A stretch of DNA of 9,407 bases from the NCBI GenBank assembly GCA_024693415.1, contig JAILKX010000209.1, forward strand, positions 1-9,407, in the 5' to 3' direction. Both the position numbers and the translations under genes were made by a program. Position 1 is the first letter of the stretch; the number at the start of each line of letters is the position of its first letter. This document shows, piece by piece, positions 1-7,151 of the stretch. The notes under the pieces were generated by a model. The model was not told the origin of the DNA. It did not search any database and saw only the letters and a program-made list of their open reading frames with translations. The stretch comes from Bacilli bacterium (GTDB lineage Bacteria; Bacillota_I; Bacilli_A; RFN20; CAG-826).

Positions 1-1878
1 GGGGCGTTCGCCCTCGGGCTCGCGGGCTGCAATGGCAACGGCACCACGAGCGCAATCAAGGCTGACCCGTTAGCGGCAGACATGCTTGCCGATTTCTCGA
101 AAGGGAGCGTCGCCGAGATCTTCGGCTCCGACGGATGGACCAACGGCGGCAATTTCGATTGCGTCTGGTCCGCCGGCAACCTCACCTATTCCGAAGGCAA
201 GATGCACCTCGCCATCAAAGACGAGAAAAAGTCGGCCTGGATCGACGGCGCCTCGAAGGAATTCGACCACACCGGCGCCGAGGCTAGGACCCACCATCAT
301 TATGGATATGGCGACTTCGAGGTCCGCATGAAGCCGACCGACGTCGTCGGGAGCGTCAGCTCATTCTTCACCTGCACCGGGAACTACGACACCGTCAACG
401 GCGTCCCCAATCCCTGGGATGAGGTCGACATCGAATTCCTCGGCAAGGACACCACCCACGTCCAGTTCAACTATTTCGTCAACGGCGTCGGCGGCCATGA
501 GCACATGCATGACCTCGGATTCGACGCGAGCAAGGAATTCCACAATTACGGCTATCGCTGGTCGAAGGACGCCATCACCTGGTTCGTCGACGGCAATCCC
601 GTCTATCAGGTCACCGCAAGCGACAGGAACCCCTTGCCGGCGACCCCGGGCCGCATCATGACCAACTACTGGCCGAGCTCCGCCGTCGGCTGGTCGGGCA
701 AATATTCCGGCTCACAGAACAAGACCACCGATTACGAATGGATCAAAGCGAAGGCCTCGACGATGTATATCGACGGCGAAGGCGACCCCGTCGTCTCCTC
801 GGTCGACAGCGCCGATTCGCAAGCTGGCGATGCCATCGATTGGAGCGCGATCGACCCCGTCGACCTGAGCTTCACGACCGAAGCCGAGGAGTACCGCATC
901 TCCAAAGCCGATGGCGTGACCACGGTCACCTATGACGCGATCCCCGGGCAGTCCTATCGCACCATCAACGCTAACATCACCGATGCCGCCGCCGGCAAAA
1001 ACGCCGTGAAGATGACCCTCAAGAACGCGGGAAATGTCGCCGACAGGGTCCGCGCCAATTTGATCGACCCGGCCCTCGCCGGCCAGCAGAATATGGCGAG
1101 CAACATCTCGGCCACCATGAATGGCGCCCCGGTTTATACCGACACCACCTGGGGCGGATCCTTCTTCGAGATCCCGGCGGGCGAGACCGTTGAAGCCGTC
1201 GTCGTCTTCGGCGGCGCTCCGAACAGCCTTGAATTCATGATCGACTCCTCCTGCGCCGACAACGAGACCCGCGCCGGCACCCTTGAGATCTCCGACATCA
1301 AGTTCGGCGGCAAAGCGGAAGCGCAGCCCGTCGCGAGCAGCGAAGAGCCGGCCCCGGTCGAATCCGAAGATCAGAGCGCCGAGGAATCCGATGGCGTCGC
1401 CCTCACTTTCGGCGGCAACGAAGCCTATACCATCACCCCCTCCGGCACCCCGACGACTTCGGTCGAAGTCACCTATGCCGCGGTGACCGGCCAGTCCTAT
1501 GTGACGTTGGGCGCCCCGGTCGCTAGCGTCGCCAACGGCAAGAACACCCTTGCCCTTGACGTCGAGAACAAAGGAGCCGACTTGGTCAAATTCCGCGTCG
1601 ACATCCTCGGAACCACTCAGGTCGAGAACACCAAAGCCATCAACACCAACGCCTGGGCAGATGGCCATAACGAAGTCTACACCGACACCAATTGGGGCGG
1701 ATCGTTCATCAGCGTCGCGGTCGGCGAGAAGGTGACCTTCACCGTCGTCTATGACGAATCCACCGAGCGCGGTGCCGCGGATTACATGAACTTCTTCGTT
1801 GATTCCGCGACCGATAACAACGATTCCCACGCCGGCGACATCGTCGTAAGCAACTTCCGTTTCACTGCCGCCGCTTGA
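1..1878 (+). CDS. GH16 licheninase (beta-1,3-1,4-glucanase) lipoprotein with two C-terminal repeat modules, 5' partial
   Basis: Predicted endo-beta-1,3-1,4-glucanase (lichenase, EC 3.2.1.73) that cuts mixed-linkage glucan at the cell surface. The frame is open to the left edge, so the start codon lies upstream. The first ten residues (GAFALGLAGC) are the end of a lipoprotein signal peptide with lipobox LAGC; the lipidated Cys codon is at 28-30. The ATG at 82 lies inside the mature protein and is not the start. The GH16 domain spans about window residues 30-260. It carries the catalytic motif DEVDIEFLGKD, with nucleophile Glu at 421-423 and acid/base Glu at 433-435, followed by VQFNYFVNGVGGHE and LGFDASKEFHNYGYRW, very close to Bacillus/Clostridium lichenases. 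After a short spacer come two related modules of about 150 residues (859-1311 and 1396-1875) joined by an acidic, Pro/Ser-rich linker. The downstream GH3 gene starts 28 bp later, so the two are probably cotranscribed. Family assignment is firm; the role of the modules is inferred to be glucan binding. Confidence 0.93.
   Translation, partial: GAFALGLAGCNGNGTTSAIKADPLAADMLADFSKGSVAEIFGSDGWTNGGNFDCVWSAGNLTYSEGKMHLAIKDEKKSAWIDGASKEFDHTGAEARTHHHYGYGDFEVRMKPTDVVGSVSSFFTCTGNYDTVNGVPNPWDEVDIEFLGKDTTHVQFNYFVNGVGGHEHMHDLGFDASKEFHNYGYRWSKDAITWFVDGNPVYQVTASDRNPLPATPGRIMTNYWPSSAVGWSGKYSGSQNKTTDYEWIKAKASTMYIDGEGDPVVSSVDSADSQAGDAIDWSAIDPVDLSFTTEAEEYRISKADGVTTVTYDAIPGQSYRTINANITDAAAGKNAVKMTLKNAGNVADRVRANLIDPALAGQQNMASNISATMNGAPVYTDTTWGGSFFEIPAGETVEAVVVFGGAPNSLEFMIDSSCADNETRAGTLEISDIKFGGKAEAQPVASSEEPAPVESEDQSAEESDGVALTFGGNEAYTITPSGTPTTSVEVTYAAVTGQSYVTLGAPVASVANGKNTLALDVENKGADLVKFRVDILGTTQVENTKAINTNAWADGHNEVYTDTNWGGSFISVAVGEKVTFTVVYDESTERGAADYMNFFVDSATDNNDSHAGDIVVSNFRFTAAA
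859..1311 (+). other. C-terminal module copy 1 of the GH16 protein (putative carbohydrate-binding beta-sandwich)
   Basis: Protein module of about 150 residues that resembles the module at 1396-1875. Shared landmarks in order are VTYDAIPGQSY (the other copy has VTYAAVTGQSY), a GKN turn, VYTDTTWGGSF (the other has VYTDTNWGGSF), a GETV/GEKV turn, a FMIDS/FFVDS strand and a closing AGTLEISDIKF (the other has AGDIVVSNFRF). The alternating hydrophobic strands, the aromatic WGG motif and the position after a glucanase domain suggest a carbohydrate-binding module. I do not recognise a named CBM family, so binding is inference. Confidence 0.6.
1396..1875 (+). other. C-terminal module copy 2 of the GH16 protein (putative carbohydrate-binding beta-sandwich)
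   Basis: Second copy of the module at 859-1311, forming the C-terminus of the protein. The copies align over their whole length but are clearly diverged, so this is an old duplication and not a recent repeat. A linker at 1312-1395, rich in Glu, Ser, Pro and Ala, separates them and looks flexible and surface-exposed. Confidence 0.6.
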
Positions 1879-1890
1879 TCCCCGCAAAGC

Positions 1891-1896
1891 AAAGGA
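1891..1896 (+). promoter_or_regulatory. Ribosome binding site of the GH3 gene
   Basis: The hexamer AAAGGA lies ten bases before ATG 1907, inside the 28-bp gap after the licheninase stop. No promoter is visible in the gap, which supports translation from a shared operon mRNA. Confidence 0.6.
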
Positions 1897-1906
1897 AAAA
1901 GCGACA

Positions 1907-4894
1907 ATGGCAAAGAAAGTTGGAAAAATCGTTCAGATAGCCGGCATGGCATTGCTGGCTGGAGCGGTGGTCGCCGCCAACATCGTGGCGAGCGGCTTCT
2001 CCGAGATCATCTCGATCTTCCTCGGCGGATTCGGCAACGACTTCTCGACCCTCAATACCGCCGCGGGCAATGAGATTTGCCAAGAAATAGAGGGGGAGGG
2101 CGTCGTTCTTCTGAAAAACGAAAACGGCGCTCTGCCCCTGGATTCCTCCAAGAAGAACGCCGACGGGAAGTTCCCGGTCGCGGTCTTCGGGTGGGGTGCC
2201 ACCGATGGCGGATTCATCACCTCCGGCTCCGGTTCCGGCGGCTCGGCAGAGCGCGGATCCGGCAAGCTCGTCTCCTTCCTTGGAGCCCTTGGCGGCCAAG
2301 AGGCGATGCGCGATGCCCAGGGCCGTGAGACCCTGCCGGCGGTGGAAGGGCAATTCGATTATTACAAGCCCCTCATCGAGATGTACGAGAACTACAAATA
2401 CTCCCGCGACGCGACCAATTATTGGACCGCCGCGTACCCCTTCTTCAACCTGATCGAGCCGAGCATCGATCAGGTCAATCCCCTCATCGAGGGAGCGAAA
2501 TCCTTCTCCGACACCGCCTTCGTGGTCATCTCCCGCGTCGGCGGCGAAGGGCAGGATATCCCGCGCATCCAAAAGAAATACGACGAGAATCAGCCCGATG
2601 ACCTCACCCGCAGCTACCTCGAGCTCTCCACCGAGGAAGAGGATCTGCTCGACGTGGTCACGGCGAACTTCGACAATGTCGTGGTCATCGTCAACGCCTG
2701 CAACGCCATGGACCTCTCCTTCCTTGACGGGGCGGGGATCGATGCCGCGATCTCCGTAAGCGGCGGCGGACAGTCTGGGTCGGTCGCGATCACCAAGATC
2801 CTCACCGGCGACATCAATCCTTCGGGAAGGACCGTCGACGCCTACGCCTACGACCTCTCCACCGCGGCGACCTACGCGAACGCCCCGGATTGCCGTGAGA
2901 TCAACGGTCCCACCGGCGGCGAAAGGGCCTACACCAACGACGGCACGCCCTACATCGATTACGCCGAGGGAATCTACAATGGCTACCGGTGGTATGAGAC
3001 CGCGGATGCCATGGGCTTCTGGCAAAGCGACTTCGCGAAGAGCAAATGGGGCGTGGACAGCTATGAAGACGTTGTCCAATACCCCTTCGGATATGGCTTG
3101 TCCTATTCGACGTTCAACAGCGAAATCGTATCCACGTCCCCCGCGAATGCGTCCAATATCACCCCCGAAACGGAGATCACCGTCTCCGTCAAGGTGACCA
3201 ACGTCGGCCCGCTTTCCGGCAAAGAGGTGGTGCAGCTCTACTACGCCCCGCCTTACACTTCCGGCGGGATCGAGAAATCGGCCGTCAACCTCCTCGCCTA
3301 TGGCAAGACCAAACTCCTGGCCAAAGACGAGTCGACGACCCTTGAGCTGACCTTCAAAGGCTCTGACATGAAGGCCTATGACAACGACAACCTCTCCGGA
3401 GCCGTCGGTTCCGATGGCGGATATGTCCTCGAGCAAGGCGAATATGCCATCACCCTGAGGTCCGATTCCCACACCGTGAGCCCGAGCGCCGGATCGACCA
3501 TCCTCTATAACGTTGGCACCAGCACCGAGATCGATGGCGAAACGGTGAAGAACCGCTTCTCCAACGATGGCGTCGCTTCCGGCGACGTCGCAATCGATGG
3601 CACCGACACCGACGAAGGGATCACCTACCTGACCCGCGCCGACTTCGAAGGCACCTTCCCGACGCCCCGCGCCGCCCGTGCCAAATCGGATAAATATCCA
3701 GCCAACGGCTGGCTCACCCATGAGCGCGACGTCGAAACCGCCCCGACCCAAGGGAAGAGCGGCGACCTCAAACTCTATAACTCCGACGGTACCTTAAACC
3801 TCGACCTGATCCTTCCTTTAGGGCAGGATTACGATGACCCGAAATGGGAATCCCTGCTCGACGAAATCACCGTGGACGAACTCTATGGTTCGGTCCAGGG
3901 CGGCGGATTCCGCACCAAGGCCATCCCCTCCATCAACAAGCCGGAGCACATGGACCTCGACGGCCCGTCCGGCCTCAATCAGGAAGTCAATTCCAGCGCC
4001 GGATCGAGCAGCACCCTCTGGACCTCATTCCCGGTTCAGACCGTGATCGCCCAAAGCTGGAACGACGACCTCTCCTATCGCTTTGGCCTGACGGTTGGCT
4101 ACGAAGCCTATGCAACCGGGGTCGCCGGATGGTATGCCCCGGCCGCCAACATCCATCGCTCTCCCTTCGACGGCAGAAACTTCGAATACTATTCCGAGGA
4201 TCCCTTGCTCTCCGGCAAGATGTGCGCCGCTACCGTCAAAGGCGCCACCGACAACGGCCTCTATTGCTACGTGAAGCACTTCGCGGTCAACGAGACCGAA
4301 TTGAAGCGCGAGGGCCTCACCACTTGGCTCAACGAGCAAAGCCTGCGCGAAATCTACATCCGCGCCTTCGAGATTACGGTCAAAGAAGGTGGGGCGAACG
4401 CCATCATGAGCGCGTTCAACCGCGTCGGCGCGACCTGGTCTGGCGGAAATTACTCCCTGCTGACCGGCGTCCTCCGCGATGAGTGGGGGTTCCGCGGAAG
4501 CGTTCTGACCGACTATGCCCTTGAGGCGCAGATGTCGATCATGGATATCAACCAAGGTCTAAGGGCCGGCAATGACATCTGGCTGAACGGCCTTCGCACC
4601 AACACGATCGGCACGATCAATGACCGCAATGGCGCGACGACCATCAACTGCGCCCGCATCGCCAACAAAAACATCCTCTACACCTTCTGCAACACGGTTT
4701 ACCGCCAGAGTGAATACCTCAAGAACCCGCTCAGCACCGTGCCGCAATCCACGATCGTGAGCAGGGCAGCCGCCTCACCGTCCAACGCCTGGGTTTGGAT
4801 CCTCGTCGGACTCGATTCGGCTACCGCGATCGGCATTGGAATCTGGATCTTCTTCGCCTTCATCCGCAAAAAGAAGGACGTGCCCGAAGCCTAA
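1907..4894 (+). CDS. GH3 beta-glucosidase with reversed domain order, anchored to the membrane at both ends
   Basis: Predicted exo-acting beta-glucosidase that would remove glucose from oligosaccharides released by the upstream licheninase. Start ATG 1907 has an AAAGGA ribosome site at 1891-1896. A basic N-terminus (MAKKVGK) and a hydrophobic segment at residues about 8-31 form the first membrane anchor. The GH3 C-type domain comes first: EGEGVVLLKNENGALPL near residue 64, VVISRVGGEGQD with probable acid/base Glu214, and PFGYGLSYS. A fibronectin-III-like domain follows at about 415-525. The GH3 TIM-barrel domain comes last, from about residue 641: DGPSGLN (Asp685), GRNFEYYSEDP (Arg757), KHFAVN (Lys790-His791), MSAFNRVG, and VLTDYALEA with nucleophile Asp869. 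A second membrane helix at about 962-986 ends in RKKK, which fits an inside C-terminus and an extracellular catalytic body. At 995 residues it is longer than typical GH3 enzymes of 700-850. The fold and catalytic residues are well supported; the substrate is inferred from the operon partner. Confidence 0.93.
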   Translation: MAKKVGKIVQIAGMALLAGAVVAANIVASGFSEIISIFLGGFGNDFSTLNTAAGNEICQEIEGEGVVLLKNENGALPLDSSKKNADGKFPVAVFGWGATDGGFITSGSGSGGSAERGSGKLVSFLGALGGQEAMRDAQGRETLPAVEGQFDYYKPLIEMYENYKYSRDATNYWTAAYPFFNLIEPSIDQVNPLIEGAKSFSDTAFVVISRVGGEGQDIPRIQKKYDENQPDDLTRSYLELSTEEEDLLDVVTANFDNVVVIVNACNAMDLSFLDGAGIDAAISVSGGGQSGSVAITKILTGDINPSGRTVDAYAYDLSTAATYANAPDCREINGPTGGERAYTNDGTPYIDYAEGIYNGYRWYETADAMGFWQSDFAKSKWGVDSYEDVVQYPFGYGLSYSTFNSEIVSTSPANASNITPETEITVSVKVTNVGPLSGKEVVQLYYAPPYTSGGIEKSAVNLLAYGKTKLLAKDESTTLELTFKGSDMKAYDNDNLSGAVGSDGGYVLEQGEYAITLRSDSHTVSPSAGSTILYNVGTSTEIDGETVKNRFSNDGVASGDVAIDGTDTDEGITYLTRADFEGTFPTPRAARAKSDKYPANGWLTHERDVETAPTQGKSGDLKLYNSDGTLNLDLILPLGQDYDDPKWESLLDEITVDELYGSVQGGGFRTKAIPSINKPEHMDLDGPSGLNQEVNSSAGSSSTLWTSFPVQTVIAQSWNDDLSYRFGLTVGYEAYATGVAGWYAPAANIHRSPFDGRNFEYYSEDPLLSGKMCAATVKGATDNGLYCYVKHFAVNETELKREGLTTWLNEQSLREIYIRAFEITVKEGGANAIMSAFNRVGATWSGGNYSLLTGVLRDEWGFRGSVLTDYALEAQMSIMDINQGLRAGNDIWLNGLRTNTIGTINDRNGATTINCARIANKNILYTFCNTVYRQSEYLKNPLSTVPQSTIVSRAAASPSNAWVWILVGLDSATAIGIGIWIFFAFIRKKKDVPEA

Positions 4895-4919
4895 TTACTT
4901 TTGTAAAGCTATATTAGGG

Positions 4920-4953
4920 AAGCGCCCATTGGCCAACGGCTTGGGCGCTTTTT
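4920..4953 (+). terminator. Rho-independent terminator of the GH16-GH3 operon
   Basis: A perfect 9-bp stem pairs AAGCGCCCA (4920-4928) with TGGGCGCTT (4942-4950) around a 13-base loop. It runs into a stretch of five Ts at 4949-4953. It lies 26 bp after the GH3 stop codon, where an operon terminator is expected. Confidence 0.88.
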
Positions 4954-5039
4954 GCTGTCTGGGCAGGGTCGTTGGTCTATGGCCGTTTTCAAACGAAAAA
5001 TAAATACCTTAGTATTTCCTCCCCATTCATCATTTGATG

Positions 5040-5045
5040 TATAAT
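5040..5045 (+). promoter_or_regulatory. -10 box (TATAAT) of the MgtC-family gene
   Basis: A perfect consensus TATAAT ends six bases before ATG 5052. Transcription starting the usual 6-7 bases downstream would begin at or next to the A of that ATG. No good -35 hexamer is seen 16-18 bp upstream, the nearest being TTTCCT at 5015-5020 with a 19-bp spacer. A short perfect inverted repeat, CATCA-TT-TGATG (5028-5039), abuts the box and could bind a regulator. The 157 bases between the GH3 stop and this start otherwise hold only the operon terminator and AT-rich sequence. Confidence 0.6.
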
Positions 5046-5051
5046 GACCGT

Positions 5052-5783
5052 ATGATTACCATAGATCAGATCCTCGCTGAGAAAATCGGCGAGATTATGG
5101 TCGGCGAATGGCCGATCGGCAATTTCATTCTCTGCTTCATCGCTTTGGTCCTTTCGATCGCCCTCTGCGGCGTGATCGGCATCGAGCGCGAGCGAAGGGG
5201 AAGAAGCGCGGGCCTTAGGACCCACCTCCTCGTCGGCGTCGGCTCCTGCCTCATCATGATCATCTCGATCTACGGTTTCCCCGCCGCCTTCGGCAGCAGG
5301 GACGTCGCCCGTTTGGCCGCCCAGGTCATCGCCGGCGTCGGTTTCTTGGGCGCAGGCGCCATCATCCATAGAAATTCCGGGACAAAGGGTCTCACCACCG
5401 CGGCGACCATCTGGATCGTCATGGCCATCGGCTTGGCCTGCGGATCGATGAACTTCATCCTCGCGATCGTCGGCACCGCCTTGATCCTCGTCGTTTTGAC
5501 TCTGTTCAGGAAGATCGAGAACAAGATCAACCGGAGCGCGCCGCTCGTCAAACTCAAGGCCAAGGAAAACACTCCCGTCGCGACCAAGCTCCTCCAGATC
5601 GCGCAGAAATACGATTGCGTCATCCACGATCTCCAAATCGATTTGCTCGACAGTCAGGAGATCGAGGCGACCTTCCTCGTCGTATCGAACACCAACGAAT
5701 TCCGAACCAACGAATTCCTCGCCGAACTCGAAGCGGTGGAAGGGGTTGAGCAAGCCGGGGTCCTGAACGGACACAAGATGTAA
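5052..5783 (+). CDS. MgtC/SapB family membrane protein
   Basis: Integral membrane protein of the MgtC/SapB family, linked in other bacteria to growth in low magnesium and to envelope or ATP-synthase homeostasis; the precise role here is unknown. The N-terminal half has about five hydrophobic segments (residues about 24-44, 58-76, 90-107, 114-132, 133-152). It carries the family signatures GIERERRGRSAGLRTH (43-58) and DVARLAAQVIAGVGFLGAG (84-102). A soluble C-terminal domain of about 75 residues with an ACT-like alternation of strands and helices follows, typical of the longer family members. I chose ATG 5052, giving 243 residues. The in-frame TTG 5034 and ATG 5037 upstream lie at or before the -10 box at 5040-5045 and have no ribosome site. 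ATG 5052 also has none, so translation is probably leaderless. It is a single-gene unit between two terminators. Near its 3' end a 15-bp repeat unit is duplicated in frame. Family is certain; the start is probable. Confidence 0.9.
   Translation: MITIDQILAEKIGEIMVGEWPIGNFILCFIALVLSIALCGVIGIERERRGRSAGLRTHLLVGVGSCLIMIISIYGFPAAFGSRDVARLAAQVIAGVGFLGAGAIIHRNSGTKGLTTAATIWIVMAIGLACGSMNFILAIVGTALILVVLTLFRKIENKINRSAPLVKLKAKENTPVATKLLQIAQKYDCVIHDLQIDLLDSQEIEATFLVVSNTNEFRTNEFLAELEAVEGVEQAGVLNGHKM
5691..5718 (+). repeat. Tandem in-frame 15-bp duplication inside the MgtC-family gene
   Basis: The 13-mer ACCAACGAATTCC occurs perfectly at 5691-5703 and again at 5706-5718, a period of 15 bases. It encodes TNEF-R-TNEF-L (residues 214-223) in the soluble C-terminal domain. 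The exact identity suggests a recent slippage duplication that kept the frame. Confidence 0.7.
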
Positions 5784-5810
5784 AAAAGCGAGGCTCGCCT
5801 CGTTTTTTTT
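5782..5810. terminator. Bidirectional rho-independent terminator between convergent genes
   Basis: The stem CGAGG (5789-5793) and CCTCG (5798-5802) closes a CTCG tetraloop. Six As lie on the left (5782-5787) and eight Ts on the right (5803-5810), so each strand shows a hairpin followed by a U tract. It directly follows the MgtC-family stop and lies about 30 bp after the stop of the convergent flavoprotein gene. It can serve both. Confidence 0.87.
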
Positions 5811-5840
5811 ATGCAATCCGTTGGGGACGTGTATCGAAAT

Positions 5841-7049
5841 TCAGCCGATATACCTTGCCGCGGCGTAAGCGGTGGATAAGGCGATTTGGAGATTGAATCC
5901 GCCGGTGAAGGCGTCGACGTCGATCACCTCTCCGATGAAATATAGGCCGGGGACCAATTTGGATTCCATGGTTTTGGAATTGATCTCTTTCGTCGAGACG
6001 CCGCCGCTAGTGACGATGCCTTTCTCGATGCCGTCGAGCCCATCGTAGGTGAGGGGAAACGCCTTGAGGTCGCGGACCAGTTTGGCGCGGTCTTCCTTGG
6101 TAAAGGAATTGAGCTGCTTCGCGGTGGGGGTGCCGGCATGCTGAACGAAGAAGGGGATGATGTCGGACGGCAGCAAGGTCCGGATGAGGTGCATGACGGA
6201 TTCGTTCGGCGTCTCCGAGATTTCGCGCAGGATCCTGTTGTTCAATTTCTCATTGTCGAGCGCCGGCTTGAAGTCGAGCGAGAGTTCGACGTAGCCCTTC
6301 CTGTTGATGAGGGAGGACATGGACAAAGATATCGGGCCCGTGATGGCGTTAGGCAGGAACTCCATGTCGCCGAACAGGGTTTTATGGAACTTCTCCGCCG
6401 ATGCGGTGAGGGCGACGTTTTTGAGGGTGAGGGTCGTCATCTTCGGGTCGATCCTCTCCTTGATCTTTATCGGGCAAAGGGCGCTCACAGGCGGGACGAT
6501 GGAGTGGTGGAAAGACAGGGCAAATGCATACCCGTCCCCCGTGGATCCGGTGAGCGGATAGGATTTTCCGCCGGTCGCGATGACGACTTTTTCTGCCGCG
6601 TAGGCCCGGTCTTTGGTGAAGACCTTGAACCCTTCCTCGCTTTGCCTAATCGAGGTGACTTTCTGGCGGTAGATGATCTTCACGCCCGCCTTATCGCATT
6701 CGCGGAGCAAGGCGTTCACGACGTCGGAGGACTGGTCGCTGACGGGGAAGACGCGGTTCCCTCGCTCGGTTTTGAGTTCGCATCCGTGGGCGTTGAACCA
6801 TTCGATGGCGTCGCGCGGCGAGAAGCCCGCCACGGCCGAATAGAGGAACTTCGGGTTGCTCAGGACCTTCTCGATCACTTCGTTCACCGGGCAATCGTTG
6901 GTGATGTTGCACCTGCCTTTGCCGGTGATGGCGAGCTTCCTCCCCGCCCTTTCGTTGGATTCCAAAAGGATGACCTCGTGGCCGTTATTGGCCGCATTCA
7001 GGGAGAAGAAGAGTCCGGATGCCCCGGCGCCGATGCAGATGATTTTCAT
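5841..7049 (-). CDS. HI0933/YhiN-family FAD-dependent flavoprotein (NAD(P)/FAD-dependent oxidoreductase)
   Basis: Cytoplasmic flavoprotein of the HI0933 family (E. coli YhiN-like), about 400 residues, the usual length. Members bind FAD; the physiological substrate is not settled. The 402-residue protein opens with a Rossmann strand and the dinucleotide motif GAGASG (residues 7-12). Glu30 follows at the end of the second strand, placed to hold the ribose. The family signatures AGRKLAITGKGRCNITND (35-52), VIATGGKSYP and the C-terminal FAD-contacting GEVIDVDAFTGGFNLQIA (from 373) come next. I chose ATG 7049: GGAAAG at 7062-7057 is a well-spaced ribosome site, seven bases away. The longer in-frame start at 7088 would place 13 extra residues across the probable -10 box and has no ribosome site. 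The stop is TGA. It is convergent with the MgtC-family gene and divergent from the 78-residue gene, so it is transcribed alone. Family is firm, function open. Confidence 0.93.
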   Translation of the reverse strand: MKIICIGAGASGLFFSLNAANNGHEVILLESNERAGRKLAITGKGRCNITNDCPVNEVIEKVLSNPKFLYSAVAGFSPRDAIEWFNAHGCELKTERGNRVFPVSDQSSDVVNALLRECDKAGVKIIYRQKVTSIRQSEEGFKVFTKDRAYAAEKVVIATGGKSYPLTGSTGDGYAFALSFHHSIVPPVSALCPIKIKERIDPKMTTLTLKNVALTASAEKFHKTLFGDMEFLPNAITGPISLSMSSLINRKGYVELSLDFKPALDNEKLNNRILREISETPNESVMHLIRTLLPSDIIPFFVQHAGTPTAKQLNSFTKEDRAKLVRDLKAFPLTYDGLDGIEKGIVTSGGVSTKEINSKTMESKLVPGLYFIGEVIDVDAFTGGFNLQIALSTAYAAARYIG

Positions 7050-7069
7050 GGATTCGCTTTCCAGGGACA

Positions 7070-7075
7070 AGTATA
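7070..7075 (-). promoter_or_regulatory. Possible -10 box of the flavoprotein gene
   Basis: On the - strand TATACT matches five of six consensus bases. It would give a leader of about 14 nucleotides that just includes the GGAAAG ribosome site (7062-7057). No convincing -35 box is present at 16-18 bp, so this is a tentative call. Confidence 0.4.
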
Positions 7076-7122
7076 TACGATTTGGCATTGCCGTGGCGGC
7101 GGAAACGCGCTCAATTGGTGAA

Positions 7123-7151
7123 TTGATAGAAAAGCATGTTTCCGTTAGAAT
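7123..7151 (+). promoter_or_regulatory. Promoter of the 78-residue orphan gene
   Basis: TTGATA (7123-7128, five of six -35 bases) and TAGAAT (7146-7151, five of six -10 bases) are separated by an ideal 17-bp spacer. The expected start near 7157-7158 leaves a leader of about 15 bases carrying AGAGGA (7161-7166), six bases before ATG 7173. Confidence 0.72.

Noticed and set aside
82..84. ATG at 82 as the start of the licheninase
   Set aside because: The frame continues upstream through a lipobox (LAGC, Cys codon 28-30) to the window edge, so the true start is outside the window.
712..1887. 391-codon open frame antisense to the licheninase gene
   Set aside because: Same mirror-frame effect. There is no ribosome site, signal or recognisable motif, and it is fully covered by the GH16 modules on the other strand.
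1862..3751. 629-codon open frame antisense to the GH3 gene
   Set aside because: GC-rich codon use leaves the reverse frame free of stops. The translation is low-complexity Gly/Val/Asp/Arg with no domain, while the + strand encodes a complete GH3 with catalytic motifs.
4984..4995. CGTTT-TC-AAACG inverted repeat upstream of the MgtC-family gene
   Set aside because: Five-base arms in AT-rich intergenic sequence are expected by chance, and it is about 45 bp from the -10 box with no T tract. It was not listed as a site.
5034..5039. TTG 5034 or ATG 5037 as the MgtC-family start
   Set aside because: Both lie upstream of the TATAAT box and have no ribosome site. The sequence before 5037 is pyrimidine-rich, the opposite of a ribosome site.
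6138..7121. 327-codon open frame on the + strand across the flavoprotein gene
   Set aside because: It lies opposite a complete HI0933-family gene and runs into the divergent promoter region. The product has compositional bias and no family resemblance.
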